From positions 558,001 through 622,000 of the forward strand of contig NZ_JACYXM010000002.1 of assembly GCF_014843005.1 (NCBI RefSeq): 64,000 nucleotides of DNA, written 5' to 3'. Under the pieces are notes generated by a model. It had not been told where the DNA came from. It was given only the letters and a program-made list of their open reading frames with translations, and did no database searches. Made by a program: the position numbers and the translations under genes. Below are positions 44,202 to 55,201 of the stretch, in pieces (the stretch's first letter is position 1; every line of letters begins with the position of its first letter). Source of the stretch: Rhodanobacter sp. DHG33 (lineage in GTDB: Bacteria; Pseudomonadota; Gammaproteobacteria; Xanthomonadales; Rhodanobacteraceae).

Positions 44202-44282
44202 ACTGTTCCGCATCGCATAGTGCTGTCGCGCTGCGCGTGACGTGGCGGCATGCGACACTGTGGCAAATCCGCAGGCGACCCC

Positions 44283-44891
44283 ATGCACATCAACCTTCCC
44301 ACCTGGCTGACCCTGTTCCGCGTGCTGTTGCTGCCGGTGATGGTGGTGGTGTTCTACCTGCCGTTCCACGGCCACAACATCACGGCGGCGATCGTGTTCC
44401 TGCTTGCGGCCGTCACCGACTGGCTGGACGGTTTCCTCGCGCGGCGGATGAACCTCACTTCGGCCTTCGGCGCCTTCCTCGACCCGGTGGCCGACAAACT
44501 GATGGTGGCGGTGACTCTGTTCCTGCTGGTGGAGTCGCACCCGGAAGGCTGGTCCAGCATCGTGATGGCGGTGACGGCGGCGGTGATCGTGGGGCGCGAG
44601 ATCAGCATTTCCGCACTGCGCGAATGGATGGCCGAAGTCGGGCTGAGTGCTACGGTGAAAGTGGCCTTCATCGGCAAGCTGAAGACGGTGATGCAGATCG
44701 TGGCGCTGGTGGTGCTGATCGTGCAGCACGAGAAGGAAGCCACCGCGCTGCGCCTGTACCACATCGGCGAGGCGCTGCTGGTGCTTGCCGGCGTGCTCAC
44801 CATCTGGTCGGGCCTGTATTACCTGCGTGCGGCATGGCCCAGCCTGCGTGGCGATGCGCCGCCGCAGCATGGCGCGCGCAACGGCGATTGA
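44283..44891 (+). CDS. pgsA: CDP-diacylglycerol-glycerol-3-phosphate 3-phosphatidyltransferase
   Basis: Inner-membrane enzyme for phosphatidylglycerol synthesis. The CDP-alcohol phosphatidyltransferase motif DGFLARRMNLTSAFGAFLDP followed by VADK gives D-G-x2-A-R-x8-G-x3-D-x3-D. About five membrane helices are visible. ATG 44283 starts MHINLPTWLTLFRVLLLPV, typical of PgsA. At 202 residues it is slightly longer than E. coli (182), with a polar C-terminal tail. It sits between uvrC and the tRNA-Gly genes, as in E. coli. Confidence 0.95.
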   Translation: MHINLPTWLTLFRVLLLPVMVVVFYLPFHGHNITAAIVFLLAAVTDWLDGFLARRMNLTSAFGAFLDPVADKLMVAVTLFLLVESHPEGWSSIVMAVTAAVIVGREISISALREWMAEVGLSATVKVAFIGKLKTVMQIVALVVLIVQHEKEATALRLYHIGEALLVLAGVLTIWSGLYYLRAAWPSLRGDAPPQHGARNGD

Positions 44892-44894
44892 GAC

Positions 44895-44922
44895 TTGACG
44901 TAGCAGGTTCGCGTATTAGAAT
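44895..44922 (+). promoter_or_regulatory. Promoter of the first tRNA-Gly gene
   Basis: TTGACG (44895-44900), 16-base spacer, TAGAAT (44917-44922), then the GC-rich stretch gcgccctccc before the tRNA. The GC-rich discriminator resembles stringently controlled stable-RNA promoters. Confidence 0.68.
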
Positions 44923-44934
44923 GCGCCCTCCCAA

Positions 44935-45010
<76 letters not shown>

Positions 45011-45020
45011 GTTTCAAGCA

Positions 45021-45053
45021 CGAAGCCCCGGTTCGCCGGGGCTTCGTCGTTTC
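45021..45053 (+). terminator. Intrinsic terminator between the two tRNA-Gly genes
   Basis: Perfect 11-bp stem cgaagccccgg (45021-45031)/ccggggcttcg (45036-45046) with the stable tetraloop TTCG, then tcgttt. It separates copy 1 from copy 2, so copy 2 likely has its own promoter. Confidence 0.8.
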
Positions 45054-45126
45054 GGGGCCGGGCGTCGGCTTGGCTGGCTGGGGCTTCCCATGCGGCGTTC
45101 TTCTGCTATCATTGACGGCTCACCAA

Positions 45127-45202
<76 letters not shown>

Positions 45203-45217
45203 GTTTCATCGCAGTTT

Positions 45218-45291
45218 GGCCTGGTGGCAGAGTGGTCATGCAGCGGACTGCAAATCCGCGTACGCCGGTTCGATTCCGACCTAGGCCTCCA
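45218..45291 (+). tRNA. tRNA-Cys (GCA)
   Basis: A 74-nt tRNA with encoded CCA: acceptor ggcctgg/ctaggcc with one G-U/mismatch pair, anticodon stem gcgga/tccgc and anticodon GCA at 45250-45252. It lies 15 bp after the second tRNA-Gly, so both are probably co-transcribed. Confidence 0.95.
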
Positions 45292-45307
45292 AACCAGCGT
45301 ATCGAAG

Positions 45308-45328
45308 CCCGCCTCCCGGCGGGTTTTT
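45308..45328 (+). terminator. Intrinsic terminator after tRNA-Cys
   Basis: Short GC stem cccgcc (45308-45313)/ggcggg (45318-45323), loop TCCC, followed by TTTTT at 45324-45328. Confidence 0.8.
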
Positions 45329-45371
45329 CGTTTACGATCCGTGCCGCCTGCGCACAGGCGCTTCATTCGCT

Positions 45372-45458
45372 GCCCGAGTGGCGAAACTGGTATACGCAAG
45401 GGACTTAAAATCCCTCGGCCGCAAGGCTATGCGGGTTCGACCCCCGCCTCGGGCACCA
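45372..45458 (+). tRNA. tRNA-Leu (UAA)
   Basis: An 87-nt class II tRNA with a long variable arm and encoded CCA. Acceptor gcccgag/ctcgggc pairs; the anticodon stem aggga/tccct encloses CTTAAAA, so the anticodon is TAA (45406-45408). The order Gly-Cys-Leu after pgsA equals glyW-cysT-leuZ of E. coli. Confidence 0.96.
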
Positions 45459-45540
45459 CCCATCCGTTGTGCCGCGCCCTGCGCACGAATGCCTCGCGAA
45501 GCGCGGCCGCGCAAAGCGTGCGCCCTCGCGTGGCATGGCT

Positions 45541-47307
<1,767 letters not shown>

Positions 47308-47372
47308 GGGATTTCGCGCTGGGCGGCTGGTGTGCCGCAACCCGAATCAGATGGGGGAGGTTGCCTGGCGAT

Positions 47373-48485
47373 TCAACCATCCAGCGCCGGGACCGCGAGC
47401 TGCGCGTCGGCGGTGTTGCGGCGGCCGGTGATGCCTAGCCGGTTGCGCAGCCGTAGGAAGGGCCGTTCGATGGCGTAATGCAGCAGTGCGCCGGTGGCCA
47501 GGATGGCTGCCGCGTATGCAGCGAAGACGGCGATTCCATGTATTGCAGGCCAGTGCGCCAGCGCTTCGTGCACCGCGTGCATGGGCAGTTTGTGGCTGAG
47601 ATAGAGGCTGTACGAGATACCGGCGATCCAGCCTGCGCCTGGCACGCGCCAGCGCCCCAGCCAGCTGCGGGTATCGGCTGCAGCGGCCACCAGCAAGGCC
47701 AGCGCAAGCGAGAGCAGAGGGAAGCCGAACACACTGGCGGCGAAACCGGACTTGTCGCGGAACAGCCAGATCGCGGCGGCGGCCAGCAGTAGGCCCGCTA
47801 TGGCAAGCGCGTTGGCGCGCTGCTGCATGCCGGCCCACCAGCGCGGGCGATACGCCTGGATGGTCGCCAGCATCACGCCGTCCAGCAGACCGTCCAACCG
47901 CGTCCAGGTCGGGTAGTAGACGCTTTCCAGCCAGTTCTTCCCCTGCAGCACGGCATCGGCGCGCAACAGCATGCCGACCGCCACGATCAGCACGCCGCCG
48001 GCGACGACCAGCGCCCGCGACGAACGCCGCGCCAGCCACCACGCCAACAATGGGAACAGCAGGTAGAAATGTTCCTCCACGCAAAGCGACCAGGCATGCG
48101 AGAACGCCTGGTTATGCTCGTAATCGATCAACAGATTCACCGTGAACGTGATGAACTGCCATGCCGGCTGCAGGCCCGGCGCTTCGCGCCAGCCGGGAAA
48201 CAACAGGTACACCGCCAGCACCGCAAAGAAGGCCGGCAGGATGCGGAAGGCGCGCCGCAGGTAGAACGCGCCGAATTGCAGCGGCTCGCCACGACTCAAG
48301 GGTTCCAGCAGCTGTTGGCCGATCAGGTAGCCGCTGAGCACGAAGAACAGATCCACGCCCATCCAGCCGTAGTCGGCGACAGGTTGGAGCGGGCCGCCGA
48401 TGCCGCCGATCATCCACGAATGGAACAGCATCACCCAGACGATGGCGATGGCGCGCAGCAGATCGAGGCCTGGCAGGCGTGGCAT
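47373..48485 (-). CDS. Acyltransferase family 3 membrane protein (OafA/YrhL type)
   Basis: A 370-residue integral membrane acyltransferase with about ten helices. The N-terminal LPGLDLLRAIAIVWVMLFH gives the family's LDxLRAxAIxxVxxFH catalytic-His motif; GVDLFFVLSGYLIGQQL, FYLRRAFRILPAFF and HAWSLCVEEHFYLLFP follow. Such enzymes O-acetylate or succinylate LPS, exopolysaccharides or antibiotics. No polysaccharide cluster adjoins it, so the acceptor is unknown. ATG 48485 begins the motif. Confidence 0.9.
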   Translation of the reverse strand: MPRLPGLDLLRAIAIVWVMLFHSWMIGGIGGPLQPVADYGWMGVDLFFVLSGYLIGQQLLEPLSRGEPLQFGAFYLRRAFRILPAFFAVLAVYLLFPGWREAPGLQPAWQFITFTVNLLIDYEHNQAFSHAWSLCVEEHFYLLFPLLAWWLARRSSRALVVAGGVLIVAVGMLLRADAVLQGKNWLESVYYPTWTRLDGLLDGVMLATIQAYRPRWWAGMQQRANALAIAGLLLAAAAIWLFRDKSGFAASVFGFPLLSLALALLVAAAADTRSWLGRWRVPGAGWIAGISYSLYLSHKLPMHAVHEALAHWPAIHGIAVFAAYAAAILATGALLHYAIERPFLRLRNRLGITGRRNTADAQLAVPALDG

Positions 48486-48616
48486 GGGTTCCCTTTTCGA
48501 GATGGGCGGTGCTCGCCGTCGAGCCGGCGTAGGGTGTGGCCGCGCAGTGTGAACAGCCCATGGGTCATCCACAAGCCGAAATTGTGGCGATTCGACGAGG
48601 CGTGCGGAAATCGCGC

Positions 48617-49213
48617 TCAGTCGAGCCGGCGCGCCGCGATCCGGCCGCGGCTGAGATCGCTGATGCGTGCCTGGACATCGGCAATGCGCTGCGCAGGCAA
48701 CTCGCATTCCAGCGTCACGCCATCGGCACCGAATTCCTCGCGCACGGTTTCGGCTTCCAGTTCGCGCAGGCGTGCCTTGAACAGCGCCAGCTCCGCGAAG
48801 TCGCAGCGGAAGCCCAGCCGCGCCATCGCCACGATGGCCACGCGTTCGGCGGTGCGCAGGCATTCCGCCGCGGTGCCCCCGTAGGCGCGGGCAAGGCCGC
48901 CGGCGCCGAGCTTGATGCCGCCGTACCAGCGTGTCACCACCACCGCCACGCGATCGCAGCCTTGGCCTTCGATGGCCTGCAGGATGGGGCGCCCCGCGGT
49001 GCCGCCGGGCTCGCCGTCGTCGTTGAAGCGATAGTCCTGGCCGATGCGGTAGGCCCAGCAGTTGTGCGTGGCATCGACAGCTGACACGGTGCGAACGAAG
49101 GCCAATGCCTGCTCCGGCGTACCCACTGGCGCAGCCTGCGCAAGAAATCGGCTCTTCTTGATTTCCTCCGCATGATGGCATGCGGCAGCGAGGGTGCACA
49201 GCGGCTCATTCAT
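48617..49213 (-). CDS. yigZ: YigZ/IMPACT family protein
   Basis: A 198-residue cytosolic protein. The family core reads ATHNCWAYRIG, NDDGEPGGTAGRPILQAIEG and VVVTRWYGGIKLGAGGLARAYG, followed by a C-terminal DUF1949 ferredoxin-like domain. Bacterial YigZ proteins have an uncertain role, possibly linked to translation control as in eukaryotic IMPACT, and are often called in peptide or ribosome-related metabolism. It is divergent from the DUF218 gene with a 71-bp gap. Confidence 0.92.
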   Translation of the reverse strand: MNEPLCTLAAACHHAEEIKKSRFLAQAAPVGTPEQALAFVRTVSAVDATHNCWAYRIGQDYRFNDDGEPGGTAGRPILQAIEGQGCDRVAVVVTRWYGGIKLGAGGLARAYGGTAAECLRTAERVAIVAMARLGFRCDFAELALFKARLRELEAETVREEFGADGVTLECELPAQRIADVQARISDLSRGRIAARRLD

Positions 49214-49284
49214 GCACGCAGGGTAGGGCAAGGCGTCATGCCTTTGCATTACCCTGCGGGCTTCGCCTCGGATGGGATGGTGCA

Positions 49285-50043
49285 ATGTCGCTGGGTGTGC
49301 TGATCGTTCTCGTGCTGCTGGGGTTAGTGTTGCATGCGCTGAAGCGGCGGCGCATGGCGGGCGTCTCCTGGGGCCTGGCCGTGCTGTTGTTCCTCGCCAC
49401 GGGTTGCGGCCCGCTGCCGGCGTGGCTGCTGCACAATCTGCAGGGGCCGTACGTGCAGCAGCCGTCGGTGGCATGGGCGCCGCGCAATGCCATCGTGTTG
49501 TTGGGTGCAGGTACGGTGCGCACGCCGGCCGGCGTGGTGGAGCCTGCGTTGTTCGCGCATGGGCGCATCAACGAAGCGCTGGCGCTGTACCGCGAGTGCA
49601 AGGCCAGCGGCAACGACTGCAAGCTGGAAGTGAGCGGCGGCGATGCCCTGCACATCGGTCGGCCGGAGGCTACGGTATACGGCGCATTGCTGCAGCGCTT
49701 GGGCGTTCCGGCCGGCGATCTGCTGCTGGAGCCGCGCAGCATGAACACCTGGCAGAACGCCCAGTTCAGCGCGCCACTGCTGCGTGGCTACGGTGCGCAG
49801 CGCGTGGTGTTGGTGTCTTCCGCCGTGCACCTGAATCGCGCCAGCCTGTATTTCGCGCATTTCGGCATCGTGGCCACGCCGGTACGCGGCGACTGGGTGG
49901 AGCCGCTTATGAGCTGGTGGCCACTGTCGTGGAACTTTGCGGTAGCGGACGCCGCACTGCACGAATACGTCGGCGTGTGGCGCTACAAGGTCTACAACAT
50001 GATGGGCTGGAATGCGCCTGCGACCAAGCCGGGTGCCGCATGA
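49285..50043 (+). CDS. YdcF/ElyC-like DUF218 membrane protein
   Basis: A 252-residue protein with two N-terminal membrane helices (MSLGVLIVLVLLGLVLHAL and VSWGLAVLLFLATGCGPL) and a periplasmic or cytosolic DUF218 Rossmann-like domain: NAIVLLGAGTVR, LEVSGGDALHIG, EPRSMNTWQNAQFSAPLL, VVLVSSAVHLNRASLYF. E. coli ElyC and SanA of this family affect peptidoglycan or lipid-carrier metabolism under stress. The SxNTxxNA motif is intact. Exact function unknown. Confidence 0.85.
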   Translation: MSLGVLIVLVLLGLVLHALKRRRMAGVSWGLAVLLFLATGCGPLPAWLLHNLQGPYVQQPSVAWAPRNAIVLLGAGTVRTPAGVVEPALFAHGRINEALALYRECKASGNDCKLEVSGGDALHIGRPEATVYGALLQRLGVPAGDLLLEPRSMNTWQNAQFSAPLLRGYGAQRVVLVSSAVHLNRASLYFAHFGIVATPVRGDWVEPLMSWWPLSWNFAVADAALHEYVGVWRYKVYNMMGWNAPATKPGAA

Positions 50044-50170
50044 GCCGGCTTGGCCGCCTGAGAGGCGATGAAGCCATTCGGTATCTGATGCCGTCGTAGC
50101 GGAGCATCTCCGAATCAGGCGCCCCCAACCTGGCACAAACTGCACCTAGAGGACATATCTATTGCCCTCT

Positions 50171-50605
50171 TCAGTTGATGATTTCGCCCATCCCTATCTC
50201 GATGCGGCTTCTCAATTGCCGGATGAACTCCGAATCGTAGGGCTCCCAGCTTTCGAGTTCGCCAACGATTTTCAACGGATGCCTGCTTCGGTATGACTGC
50301 GTTGGATTGCCCGGGAACTTTTTGTTTGTGACGTTGGGGTCGTCTTCGAATTTCCCCGTCGGCACCACGACGTAGACTCGTGGACTGCCGTCGCCTTTGG
50401 CTATTTCTGCGGCAAGCCCGGCTCCTTTTGGCAGGGCGGTGAAATAGATGTGGTTCATTACAACGCTGTCGTTGTAATTGGATCTGAAGCCCGCAGTCAG
50501 CAGGTCGCCGACCGATAGCTCTGCCCTTGTTCCGTGGTAGAACGGGCCGGCCACCGAATCGCAATTCTCAGGAGAAACCGGAATCCACTCATGATCAGGG
50601 TGCAT
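50171..50605 (-). CDS. arr: Rifampin ADP-ribosyltransferase (Arr family)
   Basis: A 144-residue enzyme that transfers ADP-ribose from NAD to the C23 hydroxyl of rifamycins, inactivating them. It matches Arr proteins over its length: GPFYHGTRAELSVGDLLTAGF, NHIYFTALPKG, FEDDPNVTNKKFPGNPTQSY. The catalytic trio of Arr-ms (H19, Y49, D84) maps at identical spacing to H24, Y54 and D89. Start ATG 50605 has only a weak ribosome binding site. The gene and its flanks are clearly poorer in GC than the rest of the window, suggesting acquisition. Environmental Arr homologues are chromosomal in many bacteria, so resistance is predicted, not shown. Confidence 0.9.
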   Translation of the reverse strand: MHPDHEWIPVSPENCDSVAGPFYHGTRAELSVGDLLTAGFRSNYNDSVVMNHIYFTALPKGAGLAAEIAKGDGSPRVYVVVPTGKFEDDPNVTNKKFPGNPTQSYRSRHPLKIVGELESWEPYDSEFIRQLRSRIEIGMGEIIN

Positions 50606-51019
50606 CGGCCTGGTTACCTTGCGTGTCCTGTCCTATCGACAGGGCCGCGATTCTATTTCTGGCCTTGCGCATTGCCGCAAGTCCCCGTGGGTGATATAAA
50701 TTGATAGTGGGAGGCGCAGTGCGCCTCCCTTTTTATTTTTGACGCCGCGATATCTCTCGTAATGGATGCCGCTTTGCCCCTGTCGTCCAATAGCTAGATA
50801 CAGGTTCCGTATCAGGGAACCGCACAGTACCGAGCATCTGCATCGTTTGTGCGCCTGCCGCTCTGCGCGATATTTGCCGTGCCGAGCCTCGCATTCGAAG
50901 GCGGTCTGGATATGGAATGGAAGCCGAAGGCGTAACGGACGGTACCGGCCACGGCTGCGCCCCATGCCTGATGGGCAGCCATGGTTCTCTACCTGCTTGG
51001 CTATATGGCTTTGTCGGTC
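50606..51019. other. 414-bp AT-richer intergenic region upstream of arr
   Basis: No frame here is convincing as a gene. Reading leftward toward arr, TAGAAT at 50655-50650 is the best -10 candidate, with TTGCGG 19 bases upstream, a poor -35 spacing. A small stem cctgtc/gacagg lies at 50626-50642. The plus strand carries a strong terminator at 50709-50740. The rest (50741-51019) shows nothing I recognise; it may be decayed sequence brought in with arr. Confidence 0.4.
50709..50740 (+). terminator. Strong plus-strand intrinsic terminator with no gene before it
   Basis: Perfect 9-bp stem gggaggcgc (50709-50717)/gcgcctccc (50721-50729), loop AGT, followed by TTTTTATTTTT. Only the plus-strand orientation gives the T-run, yet no plus-strand gene ends near it; the arr gene reads the other way. 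Confidence 0.85.
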
Positions 51020-52369
51020 TTACTTGTCGACTCGCAACGTCAACTCGCCGTCCGCCAGCCGCGCACGCAAGACATCGCCGGATTCGGCGCCTTGCGCGGA
51101 TCGCAGTACCTTGCCATCCGCATCGAACAGGATGGCGTAGCCGCGCTCGAGCGTGGCCAGTGGGCTGACGGCATGCAGGGTGCGAGCGGCCTGCTGTAGA
51201 GCGTGGCGATCGCGTTCCAGCTGGCGGGCGATGGCCTGGCGCAGGCGCTGAGACTGTTCGGCCAGCTGCCGTTGCAGCAGCGGCAGTCGCTGCTGCGGAT
51301 GGCGTGCCAGCAGACGGGCATGCAGGCGATCCAGCCGGGTGCGATCGCGCTGCCGGCGTTCGCGCAGCACGGTGAGCAGGCGGTGCTGCAGATGCGCGAG
51401 GCGTTCGCGGTCGCGCGACAGCCGTGCCTGCGGGCGCTGCGCCTGCAGGCGGGCAAGCAGATGGTCGACGCGCTGGGTCAACGACTGCAGGCGGCGTTGC
51501 TCGAGCAGCGCAAGGCGTTGCCGCAGCTGGCGCAGATGACGCAGAGTGGTCTGTGCGTCGGGCACCAGCAGCTCGGCGGCAGCAGACGGCGTAGGCGCGC
51601 GCAGGTCGGCCACGAAATCGGCGATGCTGAAATCCACCTCGTGCCCCACCGCGCTCACCACGGGCACTGCGCTTGCATGGATGGTGCGTGCCACGGTTTC
51701 GTCGTTGAAGGCCCACAGGTCTTCCAGCGAGCCGCCGCCGCGGGTGACCAGCAGCACATCGTAGCGCGCGCTGGCCGAAGCCTTCTTCAACATGGCGACG
51801 ATGGCAGGCGGCGCCTCGCGGCCCTGCACCGGCACCGGCAGCACGTCCACTTCGGCCAGTGGCCAGCGCCGCGCGAGCACGCTGAGCACGTCGCGGACCG
51901 CTGCACCGGTGGCGGAGGTGATGACGCCGATGCGCCGCGCGTAGCGGGGCAACGGTCGCTTGCGCGCGGAGTCGAACAGGCCTTCGGCATCCAGTTGCGC
52001 CTTCAGCCGCTCGAACTCGCGCTGCAGCGCGCCTTCGCCGGCCGGCTCCATGTGCTCGGCCACCAGCTGGAATTCGCCGCGGGGTTCGTACAGGCCCACC
52101 CGGGCGCGCAGCAGCACCTGCATGCCGTCAGCGGGCTTGAAGCGCAGCGCGGCGCTTTTCGGGCGGAACATCGCGCAGCGCACCTGGGCGCCGCTGTCCT
52201 TGAGCGTGAAATAGAGATGCCCCGAAGCGGGACGCGCCACATTGGACAGTTCGCCCTCGATCCACACCAGCGGCAACGCATCTTCCAGCAGGCCGCGCAC
52301 CAGCCGGTTCAGCGTGGTGGGCGTGAGGATGTGGCGGGGTGGAGCGGCGTGGTCGTCAGGCGCGTGCAT
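51020..52369 (-). CDS. xseA: Exodeoxyribonuclease VII large subunit
   Basis: Degrades single-stranded DNA with the small XseB subunit, acting in mismatch repair and damage processing. The 449-residue protein has the N-terminal OB-fold (LTPTTLNRLVRGLLEDALP, VWIEGELSNVARPASGHLYF), the catalytic core with GVITSATGAAVRDVL, DVLLVTRGGGSLEDLWAFND and SAVGHEVDFSIADFVADLRA, and a long C-terminal coiled coil rich in Leu, Arg and Gln (about residues 270-390). xseB is not adjacent. The gene is divergent from ispG. Confidence 0.96.
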   Translation of the reverse strand: MHAPDDHAAPPRHILTPTTLNRLVRGLLEDALPLVWIEGELSNVARPASGHLYFTLKDSGAQVRCAMFRPKSAALRFKPADGMQVLLRARVGLYEPRGEFQLVAEHMEPAGEGALQREFERLKAQLDAEGLFDSARKRPLPRYARRIGVITSATGAAVRDVLSVLARRWPLAEVDVLPVPVQGREAPPAIVAMLKKASASARYDVLLVTRGGGSLEDLWAFNDETVARTIHASAVPVVSAVGHEVDFSIADFVADLRAPTPSAAAELLVPDAQTTLRHLRQLRQRLALLEQRRLQSLTQRVDHLLARLQAQRPQARLSRDRERLAHLQHRLLTVLRERRQRDRTRLDRLHARLLARHPQQRLPLLQRQLAEQSQRLRQAIARQLERDRHALQQAARTLHAVSPLATLERGYAILFDADGKVLRSAQGAESGDVLRARLADGELTLRVDK

Positions 52370-52540
52370 GAGCAGACGAGACTAGCATGTCCTGGCACTC
52401 TCAGCGCTTGCGCAACAGTAGGTTGGCGGCAGTTGTGCAGGTAATGCCTGATGTATGGAGCGATCGACTGTCACGAGGGTTCCGCTAGACTTTCGCACTC
52501 GGGCCGCCTCCCTTGCGGCCACAGATCCATGGTTGCCTGC

Positions 52541-53800
<1,260 letters not shown>

Positions 53801-53804
53801 TCAG

Positions 53805-54497
53805 GTGGCTGCCGGCGCGGAGGAAGCACGGATCCTCGACGCCTGGCACGCGAACGCGCAGGCATGGGAGCGCGCCGTGCGCGAGGGGCGCATCGAAAGC
53901 CGCAGGCTGGCGACCGATCAGGCCATCCTCGACGCCGTGCTTGCGCATTCCCCGCGCACGGCGATCGACGTGGGCTGCGGCGAAGGCTGGCTTGCGCGGG
54001 CGCTGGCCGAAAAGGGCGTGCAGGTGCTCGGCGTGGATGCGGTGCCGGCACTGGTCGAGACAGCCCGCGCCAAGGGCGGCGACTTTCGCATCTTGTCCTA
54101 TGAAGCCATTGCCTCGGGTGCGCTGGATCAACGGGCCGACGTGGTGGTCTGCAATTTCTCGCTGCTCGGCGGGGCATCGGTCGATGCACTGCTCGTTGCG
54201 GCGCCGCGCCTGCTGGAGCCGGGCGGTGCGCTGATCGTGCAGACCCTGCATCCCGCAATGGCCGGCGAGCCCTATGCGGATGGCTGGCGCGAAGGATCGT
54301 GGGTGGGGTGCGGCGAGGGCTTCGGCCAGGCGGCGCCCTGGTATTTCCGGACGCTGGGCAGCTGGGTGGCTGCTTTCGGAGCGGCGGGGATGGATCTCGT
54401 GCAACTGGTCGAGCCGCTACATCCAGATACGGGACGTCCGGCTTCCGTAATCTTCGTCGCCGTCGCGCGTCAGGCGCAGCCGCGGTCGCCGGGTTGA
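53805..54497 (+). CDS. Class I SAM-dependent methyltransferase
   Basis: A 230-residue Rossmann-fold methyltransferase. Motif I is AIDVGCGEGWLARALAEKG (residues 50-70), acidic motif II VLGVDAVPALVETA, motif IV ADVVVCNFSLLG and post-motif LLEPGGALIVQTLHP. The N-terminal WHANAQAWERAVREGRIESR is seen in UbiG/ubiE-like and small-molecule enzymes. Start GTG 53805 follows ispG by 4 bp. Its last 28 bp overlap the convergent aat gene. Substrate unknown. Confidence 0.85.
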   Translation: MAAGAEEARILDAWHANAQAWERAVREGRIESRRLATDQAILDAVLAHSPRTAIDVGCGEGWLARALAEKGVQVLGVDAVPALVETARAKGGDFRILSYEAIASGALDQRADVVVCNFSLLGGASVDALLVAAPRLLEPGGALIVQTLHPAMAGEPYADGWREGSWVGCGEGFGQAAPWYFRTLGSWVAAFGAAGMDLVQLVEPLHPDTGRPASVIFVAVARQAQPRSPG

Positions 54498-55201
54498 ATC
54501 GGTGATGAGTGGGATGCCCAGCTGCCCATGCGGCCGGGCAGGATGATGAGCCGTGCCGCTTCGCGCAGGTAATCTTCCCGCGGCATTTCCTCGGCGCCCA
54601 GGCCCAGTGTGTGCGCATTCGCCACCTGCGCGTCGATCAGCGGCCAGCCCCATTGCCGCAGCAGCCCCGCCAGCGCCATTAGGGCGAGTTTGGAGCCGCC
54701 GCTTTCAGCGCTGAACATCGATTCGCCGCAGAACAGCCGGCCGACGGCCACGCCGTAAATGCCACCCACCAGTCGCGCATCGTCCCACACCTCCACGCTG
54801 TGCGCGTGGCCCAACCGGTGCAGTGCGGAGTAGGCGGCCATCATCTCCGGCACGATCCAGGTGCCGCCGCCCTCTTCACGCGGTGCGGCGCACGCATGGA
54901 TCACGGCGTCGAATGCCTGGTCCACGCTTATCCGCCATGGCTTGCCACGCAGTTGCCGGCGCAGGCTGCGGTTGACGCGCAGAGCGTCGGTGCGGAACAC
55001 GCAGCGCGGGTCGGGCGACCACCACAGGATAGGTTCGCCCTCGCCGTACCACGGGAAGATGCCCTGGCCGTAGGCGGCCAACAGCCGCGCAGGCGAAAGA
55101 TCGCCGCCGAAGGCGAGCAGTCCGTTCGGGTCGCGCAACGCACTGCGCGGATCGGGGAAACGATCCGGAGCCGAGGATTCGAGCAGGGGAAGCCGGATCA
55201 T
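54470..55201 (-). CDS. aat: Leucyl/phenylalanyl-tRNA-protein transferase
   Basis: Adds Leu or Phe from aminoacyl-tRNA to proteins with N-terminal Lys, Arg (or Met), making N-degrons that ClpS hands to ClpAP. The 243-residue protein has LLAFGGDLSPARLLAAYGQG, the GIFPWYGEGEPILWWSPDPR signature, VGGIYGVAVGRLFCGESMFS and LIDAQVANAHTLGLGA. ATG 55201 overlaps the stop of the FemAB-like gene by 4 bases. ClpS and ClpA are encoded 20 kb away in this window. The 3' end overlaps the methyltransferase gene by 28 bp. Confidence 0.96.
   Translation of the reverse strand: MIRLPLLESSAPDRFPDPRSALRDPNGLLAFGGDLSPARLLAAYGQGIFPWYGEGEPILWWSPDPRCVFRTDALRVNRSLRRQLRGKPWRISVDQAFDAVIHACAAPREEGGGTWIVPEMMAAYSALHRLGHAHSVEVWDDARLVGGIYGVAVGRLFCGESMFSAESGGSKLALMALAGLLRQWGWPLIDAQVANAHTLGLGAEEMPREDYLREAARLIILPGRMGSWASHSSPIQPGDRGCA

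Noticed and set aside
50633-50965. A 110-codon leftward frame between arr and xseA
   Set aside because: Arg-rich, runs through the terminator hairpin, and has no recognisable motif or start signal.
50171-51019. Integron cassette carrying arr
   Set aside because: Arr genes are frequent cassettes, but no attC-type GTTRRRY/RYYYAAC pair and no integrase could be found around it.
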